Source: Lawsonia intracellularis PHE/MN1-00
GTDB lineage: Bacteria > Desulfobacterota > Desulfovibrionia > Desulfovibrionales > Desulfovibrionaceae
Assembly: GCF_000055945.1 (NCBI RefSeq)
Contig: NC_008011.1
Location: forward strand, 863,501 to 927,500
Direction: 5' to 3'
Length of the DNA stretch: 64,000 nt
Shown here: piece by piece, positions 18,059 through 26,086 of the stretch
Layout of the letters: the number at the start of each line of letters is the position of its first letter
How positions within the stretch are numbered: position 1 is the stretch's first letter
Notes under the pieces: generated by a model
Told to the model about the DNA's origin: nothing
The model's input: only the letters and a program-made list of their open reading frames with translations
Databases searched by the model: none
Position numbers and translations under genes: made by a program

Positions 18059-18754
18059 CTATCTTGAATACGTTAAAAAATCAGAGGATATAGTCTCTTC
18101 ACTATTTTTATTCAATACAACTTTTATTGCTTTCCTCTTTAATAAACGTTTTACTAACTGGGGAAGAGGTAAACCTAATATCGTAGTATAGTTACCTTCA
18201 ATAATATCTATTAAAAAAGCTCCTATACCTTGTATTGAAAAAGCTCCTGCTTTATCATTTGACTCACCTGTACTTACATAAGAAGATAAAATATCTTTAT
18301 CCCATTGGCCAAATTGGATACTTGCTGTATCATAAAATATTTCATATTGCACAGAAGTGATATTTTCTTCTAATGGCCACACAATACAGCAACCTGTTAT
18401 AACTTGATGTTTTCCTCCCTGAAAACGAGAAAGCATAGAAAAAGAATCATTGCCTGATTGAGGTTTGCCTATTATTTCAAAAACATCATCTTTAGTATAT
18501 ATAACTACTGTGTCTGCAGCAATGATAACTGAACGTGGTTCTAATGCAGCAGCAGCAAAAGCTTTTACTTTTGCAGCCCTTATAACATACTCTAAAGGAT
18601 GTTCAGAAGAAAGTGGTAAAGGCTCACTGTCTACACTAACAATTTTAAATAAAAGACCTAATTGCTCAAGCAAACTTCTACGTCTTGGAGAGGCTGATGC
18701 TAATACTATTGGTACGGTTTCTATAAAAACACTTGATACTCTTTGTTGAGTCAT
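18059..18754 (-). CDS. maf: Maf-family nucleoside triphosphate pyrophosphatase
   Basis: This 231-residue protein carries the Maf signature VLASASPRRRSLLEQLGL (residues 17-34) and the catalytic ADTVV motif, plus KPQSGNDSFSMLSRFQGGKHQVITG. Maf enzymes hydrolyse dTTP/UTP or modified pyrimidine nucleotides and are thought to sanitise nucleotide pools. It is slightly longer than typical (about 200) because of short N- and C-terminal extensions. It is the upstream gene of a maf-uvrC pair on the minus strand. Confidence 0.93.
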   Translation of the reverse strand: MTQQRVSSVFIETVPIVLASASPRRRSLLEQLGLLFKIVSVDSEPLPLSSEHPLEYVIRAAKVKAFAAAALEPRSVIIAADTVVIYTKDDVFEIIGKPQSGNDSFSMLSRFQGGKHQVITGCCIVWPLEENITSVQYEIFYDTASIQFGQWDKDILSSYVSTGESNDKAGAFSIQGIGAFLIDIIEGNYTTILGLPLPQLVKRLLKRKAIKVVLNKNSEETISSDFLTYSR

Positions 18755-19012
18755 AGTTTAGTCCTAATCTATCTCTTTCTCTAACATATTTATTTAATTA
18801 TTGACTTCGTAATTAAAATATAGGTTTATTGATGTATAAAAAAGTAATATAGAGAACTTCCATATTATCTTTAAATAAGGTATGAAACGGTATCTGATCT
18901 GAACCGTTATCATAATGGTGCCTTTGCCTTTTCTGAAAGACAATTAATAAAGCTAGAAGTAGTAAAAGAGCTATAGATCAGACTTATTGAAAAGTCATTC
19001 AAAGGATTTGCA

Positions 19013-20092
19013 ATGCCCATTTACCGTAAAGTTGGTGCTCGTCTTACCCAAATGCAGGAATTATTCTCCCGAAATGATAACTGGCTGATCATAATTAATG
19101 CTGATCCTGATGCTATTGCATCAGCTATGGCTCTAAAACGTATTATGTCCCGTCGAACTGGGAAAGTATTTATTGCACGTATTAATGAAATTACCCGGCC
19201 AGATAACCTAACTATGTTGAGACAGTTATATATTCCTCTTGTCCCATGGAGTGAAACACTCCTCCCCTTTTTCCAAAAATTTGCTTTAGTAGACTCTCAA
19301 CCACATCATAGTCCTATATTCCAAGACATACCATTCTCTATTGTTATAGATCATCATCCTATTCTACCTGAATTTCCTTCAAAAGCTACATATTCTGATA
19401 TTCGACCTGAATATGGTGCGACTAGTACTATCTTTACTGAATACTTGCGTAGTCTTCATATTAGACCTGGAAGACGTCTTGCAACAGCGCTACAATATGG
19501 TATTCGAACAGATACTGGAACATTCACTCGTAAATTTACAGATGCTGATATCAGAGCCTATCAATGGCTAGCTAAACATGCAAGTAATACACTGCTAATA
19601 CGTATTACCCGTAGTGAATACTTACAAGACTGGTTAAAGTATTTTACTCGAGCCTTTACTTCTCTTCATGACTGTGGGAAAGGGAAATTTGCCTTCTTAG
19701 GAAATATTGAAAATCCTGATATTTTAGTTGTTGTAGGTGATTTTTTTACTAAAGTTTATGGGTTAAAATGGACTGCTATTTGTGGAGTCTATAAAGAACA
19801 AGTTGTTATTGTTTTTAGAGGAGATGAAAGTATAGATCTTGGAAAATTTGCTAGTGAACGTTTTTCATCATTAGGCTCTGCAGGTGGTCATAGGGCTATG
19901 GCAAGAGCTGAATTCCCACTGAAACTTGTTGAAGGAAAAAATTTAGAAGTTTTTATATTTCGAAAACTTTCAGAACGTCTACATTCAAAAAAGAAAAACT
20001 CTAAGAAAGAATCAGAGAATAATGAAGAACTATCAACAAAAGAAGAACATAAACATCCATCAGAACCATTAAATACAAATCAAACTAGTTAA
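19013..20092 (+). CDS. DHH/DHHA1-family phosphoesterase (NrnA-like)
   Basis: The 359-residue protein has metal-binding motifs of the DHH superfamily: NADPDAIASAMAL near residue 29, ALVDSQPHHSP, VIDHHPILPEF and YGIRTDTGTF. A DHHA1 domain with the GSAGGHRAMARAEFPL signature lies near residue 295. Such proteins degrade nanoRNA, pAp or cyclic dinucleotides; which substrate applies here cannot be decided. The last 35 residues are a Lys/Glu/Ser-rich, probably disordered tail. AAAGGA lies seven bases before the ATG. A short open stretch of unclear nature precedes it (see findings). Confidence 0.87.
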   Translation: MPIYRKVGARLTQMQELFSRNDNWLIIINADPDAIASAMALKRIMSRRTGKVFIARINEITRPDNLTMLRQLYIPLVPWSETLLPFFQKFALVDSQPHHSPIFQDIPFSIVIDHHPILPEFPSKATYSDIRPEYGATSTIFTEYLRSLHIRPGRRLATALQYGIRTDTGTFTRKFTDADIRAYQWLAKHASNTLLIRITRSEYLQDWLKYFTRAFTSLHDCGKGKFAFLGNIENPDILVVVGDFFTKVYGLKWTAICGVYKEQVVIVFRGDESIDLGKFASERFSSLGSAGGHRAMARAEFPLKLVEGKNLEVFIFRKLSERLHSKKKNSKKESENNEELSTKEEHKHPSEPLNTNQTS

Positions 20093-20174
20093 CTATTATT
20101 AATTTCTTAATCTTCTTTTACTCTCTATGTACCTTACGTTACCATTCAATTTTAAAAACTAAAATTACATTCCT

Positions 20175-21542
20175 TTAAAATTCTAAATAACCTGGTGTTC
20201 TGGGAAATGGTAATACATCACGAATATTAGAAACACCTGTTAAAAGCATCACTAACCTTTCAAACCCTAGACCAAAACCAGCATGTGGGACAGTACCAAA
20301 TCGTCGTAAATCCAGGTACCACCAATACTCTTCTATAGATTGACCTAGTTCTCTAATTCGAGACAAAAGATTATCAAGTCTTTCCTCACGTTGACTCCCT
20401 CCAATCAGTTCGCCTATACGAGGAACAAGTAAATCCATTGCTGCAACAGTTTCTTCGTCATCATTTTGGCGCATGTAAAATGCTTTTATTTCTTTTGGAT
20501 AGTCAAAAATAATGACAGGATGTTTAAAATATTCTTCAGTAAGATATTTTTCATGCTCAGATTGAAGATCTAACCCAAAAGTAACTGGAAATTCAAAATC
20601 TTTATGGCTAGATAATAATATTGTAATAGCATCATGATATGAACAACGTATAAATGGCTTGGCAATAATATTCTCTAACGCCTTAATAAGTCCTGGTTGA
20701 ACATATTTATCAAGTAACATTATGTCATCTATATGACACTGAAGAACTTTCCTAATAACTTCACAGGTTAACTCTTCTGCTAGATTCATATTATCTTGTA
20801 AATCAGCAAATGCCATTTCAGGCTCAACCATCCAAAACTCTGCTGCATGTCGAGGTGTATTAGAATTTTCTGCACGAAAAGTAGGACCAAATGTATATAC
20901 TTTTCCAAGTCCCATAGCTAAACATTCAGCCTCAAGTTGTCCTGAGACTGTAAGACTACATTCCTTACCAAAAAAATTATCACTAGATTGAGAATCATTG
21001 CTTGAGTGTGCTGTAGTAACTCTAAACATTTCACCAGCTCCTTCACAATCAGAGCCTGTAAGAATTGGAGTATGGATGTAATAAAACCCTTTCTTATAAA
21101 AATAATTATGGATAGCCTGTGCAGCCTCAGCACGGATTCTAAAAATAGCGCCATACTTATTTGTACGAACTCGTAGATGTGCAATAGTTCTTAAGAATTC
21201 ATCAGAATGACGTTTCTTTTGTAAAGGAAATACCTCAGGAGCAGCAAGACCATGTACAACCATTTTTTCTACTTGAATTTCCCAGTCTTGACCTCTGCCA
21301 GGAGAAGGTACAAGCTTACCATAAACAGATACACAAGCTCCTGTATTAACACCGTCAAGCATATCCCAAGCAGCACTACCTTCATTTATAATACATTGTA
21401 TATTCTTTAGACATGAACCATCATTAAGTTCAAGAAACACAAACCCCTTAGCATTACGCCTTGTCCGTATCCATCCACCAACATGAACATCTGCTTGTGC
21501 TGTTTTCGAACAAAGAATTTCTACAATAGTACTAGGTAGCAT
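20175..21542 (-). CDS. asnS: Asparaginyl-tRNA synthetase
   Basis: The 455-residue class II synthetase has an N-terminal OB-fold anticodon domain (VHVGGWIRTRRNAKGFVFLELNDGS, residues about 18-42). The catalytic core has motif 2 (FRAENSNTPRHAAEFWMVEPE) and motif 3 (GFGLGFERLVMLLTG), and it ends RTPGYLEF. The EFWMVEPEMAF segment and the C-terminal RTPG favour AsnRS over AspRS. It charges tRNA-Asn in the cytoplasm. It is the last of three minus-strand genes after the helicase fusion and a DedA protein, 63 bp behind the latter. No T-box leader is visible. Confidence 0.95.
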   Translation of the reverse strand: MLPSTIVEILCSKTAQADVHVGGWIRTRRNAKGFVFLELNDGSCLKNIQCIINEGSAAWDMLDGVNTGACVSVYGKLVPSPGRGQDWEIQVEKMVVHGLAAPEVFPLQKKRHSDEFLRTIAHLRVRTNKYGAIFRIRAEAAQAIHNYFYKKGFYYIHTPILTGSDCEGAGEMFRVTTAHSSNDSQSSDNFFGKECSLTVSGQLEAECLAMGLGKVYTFGPTFRAENSNTPRHAAEFWMVEPEMAFADLQDNMNLAEELTCEVIRKVLQCHIDDIMLLDKYVQPGLIKALENIIAKPFIRCSYHDAITILLSSHKDFEFPVTFGLDLQSEHEKYLTEEYFKHPVIIFDYPKEIKAFYMRQNDDEETVAAMDLLVPRIGELIGGSQREERLDNLLSRIRELGQSIEEYWWYLDLRRFGTVPHAGFGLGFERLVMLLTGVSNIRDVLPFPRTPGYLEF

Positions 21543-21605
21543 ATATACACCTTAATAAACAAATATACTAGAATGATAAAAGGAAATAAAAACAATATAT
21601 ATACA

Positions 21606-22256
21606 TTATATTCTCTTCCGTCTCACTCCTAACCGAACCCACTCAATAATAATAGGTAATAAAGAAACAATAATTATTCCATAAATAACTAAACTAAAAT
21701 TTTTCTTTATTAATGGCATATTACCCAAAAGGTATCCTGCAGAGACTAAGCCTATCACCCAAATAGCTGCACCAACAATATTATAAAATAAAAACCTGCT
21801 AGGATTCATATAGGTAACTCCAGCAACAAATGGAACAACGGTACGGATAATAGGTATAAAACGTGCAAAAATAACTGCTTTCCCACCATGCTTTTCATAA
21901 AAATTATGCGCTTTAATAAGTTGATCTTTATTCAAGAGCCATATGTTACGACTAAAAACATTTGGACCAATATAGTTACCTATCATATAATTTACAGCAT
22001 CACCCATAATTGCTGCAGTTAAAAGGACAATAACAAGTATTGGATAATATAAATAACCTGCACCTACAACTGTCCCTGCAGCAAACAGTAAAGAGTCTCC
22101 AGGCAAAAAGGGAGTAATAACTAGTCCTGTTTCACAAAAAACAATAATAAAAAGAATCACATATAAAAAAATTCCATACTCAGCCACTAAGGGAAAAAGG
22201 TGTGTATCAATATGTAATATAAATGAAAAAAACTGTCCCAGCAATGATGAATCCAT
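21606..22256 (-). CDS. DedA-family inner-membrane protein (VTT domain)
   Basis: The product has about 216 residues from ATG 22256, which has AAAGGAGAG directly upstream; a longer frame begins at 22295 without such a site. It shows the DedA/SNARE-associated motifs ETGLVITPFLPGDSLLF, GDAVNYMIGNYIGPNVF and FARFIPIIRTVVPFVAG, with four to five hydrophobic membrane segments. DedA proteins are linked to lipid-carrier (undecaprenyl phosphate or phospholipid) scrambling and to membrane homeostasis. It sits between asnS and the helicase fusion on the same strand. Confidence 0.92.
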   Translation of the reverse strand: MDSSLLGQFFSFILHIDTHLFPLVAEYGIFLYVILFIIVFCETGLVITPFLPGDSLLFAAGTVVGAGYLYYPILVIVLLTAAIMGDAVNYMIGNYIGPNVFSRNIWLLNKDQLIKAHNFYEKHGGKAVIFARFIPIIRTVVPFVAGVTYMNPSRFLFYNIVGAAIWVIGLVSAGYLLGNMPLIKKNFSLVIYGIIIVSLLPIIIEWVRLGVRRKRI

Positions 22257-22379
22257 AACTCTCCTTTGAATAACAAGGTCGCTTTCTACTAACATCTTAT
22301 TAATTATACATTATAGCATGCTATAGTATATTAAAGTTAATGCAAAGTTTACAATAGTAGCTTTTGAATAAAACTAATG

Positions 22380-25300
22380 TTAAAATAAAGAAAGTTGACT
22401 AGGTTTTTTTTGTATATGTTTCATCAGCTGACTACGCTGAAACATATCTGGAAGATTAACTAAAAATCTAGAAGGAGCAAGCCTTAACACATTACCAAAT
22501 ATAGTTCTTTGCTCTGAATAGCTTAAAAATAATGCATCTTTGGCACGTGTCATCCCAACATATAATAACCGTTTTTCTTCAGCAATAGTCTCACTATTTT
22601 CATACTCTTTCTCTGCCTTTTGTAAAAGTCGTTGTGTACCTAAATATGGTAAAAGTCCTTCCTCTAATGCTGGTAAAAAAATAACTTTAAATTCAAGTCC
22701 CTTAGACGCATGTAGTGTCATAATTTGAACCTGTTCTGAATGACTTTTTACTAAATCAATTTCTTGTCGCAAACAAAGCCAATTCAATAAACTCTCCCAA
22801 GAACCATGTACTTTATAGGCTTTTAACAACTTCTTAAAACTACTGGATTCACGAAATAAAGGATCAAATGGTGGGACAGATTCTAACCATGAAAGAAGTG
22901 CTGAAGGTCCTCCATTCCAAATATGTGTTGCAATAGAAGAAGGATCAGGAACTGTTTGTATTCCAAAAGGTCTTCCAAATTTTCTTCCTGCAAGACCTAA
23001 TAACAAAGCTACACGCTGATCTTCCCAAAATAATTCAGTTTCTGGAACAGAACAAGGTACACCTAATCTTACCAAAGACTCTTGGAATGGCTTCATGAGT
23101 GCCTTCATTCTGACAAGAATAGCAATATCACCAGGACTACATAGTCCTGCTAATGGATGAGGTTCATTACCAGCCCGTGCATCTACCAATGTATGAGAAC
23201 TTCCTCCAATTAATTGAGATACCTTACTTGCAACCCATGAAGCTTCACGGCAATAATCAGGTGCTGTAAAAAGGTGTAATAACCCTTTATCCTTTCTAGT
23301 AGAAGTAAGGTTTTTACTTTGCTTACCAGAAGCAAGAAGAGCTGAAGCTGAGTAAACAACTTCTTTTACAGAACGATAGTTCTCTGCAAGAGTAATAACT
23401 TTTATACCAGGCCACATTTTACTAAGAGCTAATTGAACATTAGGATGAGCACCTCTAAAACCATAAATTGACTGGTCAGGATCACCTATACCAAAAAACC
23501 CCTTACCTGATGATGGAACAAGTAATTTTACTAATGCAAGTTGAAGTGAAGAAAGATCTTGAATTTCATCAACAAGGACTGCCTTCCAAAATGTTCCTCT
23601 GCTTTTCTGCAAAGTAGAAATCCATTGTTCTAATAAGTCGCTATAATCAACCATATTGCGTATTTTTTTATACTGTCTATATTTTTCAAGCATAGGAAGA
23701 TATGCCTGTTCAGGCAATACTGACGTATCAACTTGCTTTTCACGTACTAGATTTAAAATCTCCCAAGCTTTTTTGATTAACTTTGGTTCATTCTCTTCGT
23801 TAGCTTTAATAAATACAGCCTGTGAAGCCTCCTCAGAAAGGACATGTGGCTGACTGCCATCTTCTTTTTTGGGCCAGTATCCAAGAGCTAAAGCATGAAG
23901 TGTATCGACTCTAATTGTTCCCTTCCCTATAGAATTTCGTATACGTTCTTGTAGCTCCTCTGCAGCTCTACGGCTAAATGTAACAGCCAAAATTTCACTG
24001 GGTTTTATCCCACTGAATAGCAAATGTTCTATCCTTCCTATTAATGTCCTTGTTTTACCTGCACCTGGTCCAGCAAGAACTAATATAGGTTGGATATCAG
24101 CCTTTATAGCTTCATTTTGAGAAGTTGAATAAGAAAAGTTAGAAGAAGAACTAGTAGTAGTTATTATCTTTTTATCATGATCTTTTTTAGTTAAAAAAAT
24201 ATCACCATAGCTAGCCGCCGTTACACTAGAAGATTTTGGGGAAGACGTTTCTTTCTCTCCCTCCAAAAGAACGCCTGTAGCTGCTAACAAAGGCATAGTC
24301 ATATATTTGGGTGATAAATTCTTTATTGTTTTTGATTTTTCTTGTGTTGTTACTCGAGGCTTTGAGCTTCTAGAAAACATTTTTCCAGGTAGAAATGAAG
24401 CTCTTTCTGCATCACTAAAGACTCGGATAATGCCATACTCTCCATCATAACCACCTTGACGTATAACTTGCCCACGACGCATACGCACAATAGCTTCACC
24501 TAATTCATTCCAGTATTGGCGAAGATCACGTTCAGAAACCACATGAAGTATATTAAATTCCGTTCCAAATCGATGAATAAGTTGTCCATATTTATCAAGC
24601 ACTCTCTTACTCATTGAGCCAACTCCCAATATCTCTCCTAGTAACTCCACAAGAGGGATAAAGGGATAATAAGGAGGAGTAGCTGGCATATAGGCTTCTG
24701 TCCTATCAGCTAATTCAAGAATTCGATGCAACACTCCAATTGTAAGCTCATTCCCACAAACAGGACACATATTTCCCATACGCATGGCTTCTTTTGGCTC
24801 AACAACAACACCACAAGCACGATGGCCATCTAAATAATATTTCCCCTCATCTGGGAAAAATTCAACTGTACCTTTATATTGAACATTATTAGGTATAGAA
24901 GGGAATCTTCCAGTAGAAAAACGTAGTGCATTAAAAATTCCATCATAAGATGGTAGTCCCTCAAATAAATTGGCTTCTCGACCAATTTTATCCCCAGAAT
25001 GTGCATCAGAATTAGAAATTAAAGCACAACCATCTAAATGACTCCAAAGACGATTCATTTCAGGATCAGAAGAAAGACCTGTTTCTAAAGCAAAAATATG
25101 TGGTGCAAGATCACCAAAACACTCATCCAAACTATTAAATCCTGACTTTGAACCAAAAAGAGAGAACCATGGTGTCCAAATATGGGCAGGAACGACAGTT
25201 CCTCTTTCGTCAACTTCTAAAACAATCTCAAGTAAATTACGACAATCAAGACCAAGAATAGGACGACCATCTGAACGTAAATTCCCAATTGACTCTAATT

Positions 25301-25688
25301 TTCGACATAGTTTCTCTATGCTATCAAAGTCAGGCATGAAAATCATATTATGAACCTTACGTACTAATCCATCTTTTTTGTAAATAGAGCTAATTTCACC
25401 CTGAAGTAAAAATAAAGGATCTGGTGAATCAGAAGGAATCTCTATTCCTGGGACTTCACTCTGAAGGACTTCTTTAGAAACAGGAAGCTTATAAAGCCCT
25501 GAGGCTTCATCTAATATAAGTTGTTGTTGTAACTCTTCTCTCCACACAGGATGTGTAATATCTCCTGTAGCAATAACAGAAATACCTTTGATGCGGCTCC
25601 AAGCAGCTAAATGTGGTGCTGTAAGCTTTTTACTGGTAGCTCTAGAAAAACGAGAATGTATATGTAAGTCAGCACAAAATATACTCAT
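22380..25688 (-). CDS. PHP-domain (EndoQ-like) nuclease fused to UvrD/PcrA-type helicase
   Basis: This 1102-residue protein joins two DNA-repair modules. Residues 1 to about 425 form a PHP metal-nuclease domain beginning D7-LHIHSRFS. It contains HIWTPWFSLFGSKSGF, SNSDAHSG and a zinc-knuckle-like region (CGVVVEP, then CPVCG; residues about 290-310) followed by GVLHRILELADR. This matches the endonuclease Q/TIGR00375 family, which nicks DNA beside deaminated bases. A Ser/Lys-rich linker leads to an SF1A helicase: Walker A GPGAGKTRT near 540, VDEIQDLSSLQ, GDPDQSIYGFRG, TLHASKGLEF and LLYVGMTRAKDALFLS. The C-terminal helicase part is complete. The fusion is read directly from one uninterrupted frame; function is inferred. 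Confidence 0.88.
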   Translation of the reverse strand: MSIFCADLHIHSRFSRATSKKLTAPHLAAWSRIKGISVIATGDITHPVWREELQQQLILDEASGLYKLPVSKEVLQSEVPGIEIPSDSPDPLFLLQGEISSIYKKDGLVRKVHNMIFMPDFDSIEKLCRKLESIGNLRSDGRPILGLDCRNLLEIVLEVDERGTVVPAHIWTPWFSLFGSKSGFNSLDECFGDLAPHIFALETGLSSDPEMNRLWSHLDGCALISNSDAHSGDKIGREANLFEGLPSYDGIFNALRFSTGRFPSIPNNVQYKGTVEFFPDEGKYYLDGHRACGVVVEPKEAMRMGNMCPVCGNELTIGVLHRILELADRTEAYMPATPPYYPFIPLVELLGEILGVGSMSKRVLDKYGQLIHRFGTEFNILHVVSERDLRQYWNELGEAIVRMRRGQVIRQGGYDGEYGIIRVFSDAERASFLPGKMFSRSSKPRVTTQEKSKTIKNLSPKYMTMPLLAATGVLLEGEKETSSPKSSSVTAASYGDIFLTKKDHDKKIITTTSSSSNFSYSTSQNEAIKADIQPILVLAGPGAGKTRTLIGRIEHLLFSGIKPSEILAVTFSRRAAEELQERIRNSIGKGTIRVDTLHALALGYWPKKEDGSQPHVLSEEASQAVFIKANEENEPKLIKKAWEILNLVREKQVDTSVLPEQAYLPMLEKYRQYKKIRNMVDYSDLLEQWISTLQKSRGTFWKAVLVDEIQDLSSLQLALVKLLVPSSGKGFFGIGDPDQSIYGFRGAHPNVQLALSKMWPGIKVITLAENYRSVKEVVYSASALLASGKQSKNLTSTRKDKGLLHLFTAPDYCREASWVASKVSQLIGGSSHTLVDARAGNEPHPLAGLCSPGDIAILVRMKALMKPFQESLVRLGVPCSVPETELFWEDQRVALLLGLAGRKFGRPFGIQTVPDPSSIATHIWNGGPSALLSWLESVPPFDPLFRESSSFKKLLKAYKVHGSWESLLNWLCLRQEIDLVKSHSEQVQIMTLHASKGLEFKVIFLPALEEGLLPYLGTQRLLQKAEKEYENSETIAEEKRLLYVGMTRAKDALFLSYSEQRTIFGNVLRLAPSRFLVNLPDMFQRSQLMKHIQKKPSQLSLF

Positions 25689-26086
25689 ATAAGATCCTAC
25701 AACTGTAATATATTAATTAATTATAGATAATAAATAGAAGAAAAGAAAAACATTATTGAGAGATAATAACATTATAATAAAATGAGATATAGTTATTTTT
25801 AGAAAATAAAAAGTTTACAACATTTTATTATTATAGAATTTTTTATATATTAATAAAAATAATAGATAAAAATAGTATAATATAATGCTACCCATAGAGC
25901 ATAATTAAGTATCCTATAGTACATTTATAATAGATTGAAAACTTTACTATAAAGGAACAATAAAAGATAACCTTTCTTTCTAACAACTATAGATTATATT
26001 AAATTACAATCAGATATAATTTCAGTCAGGTTAAATTATATCTCACCATTGTTGAACTCTATCTTTTAGGGATAGTTACTATCAAG
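25689..26086. other. 398-bp AT-rich intergenic gap
   Basis: The gap lies between hypF and the PHP-helicase gene, both on the minus strand. I see no gene, tRNA or convincing terminator; it is extremely A/T-rich with short direct and inverted A/T runs. Confidence 0.5.
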
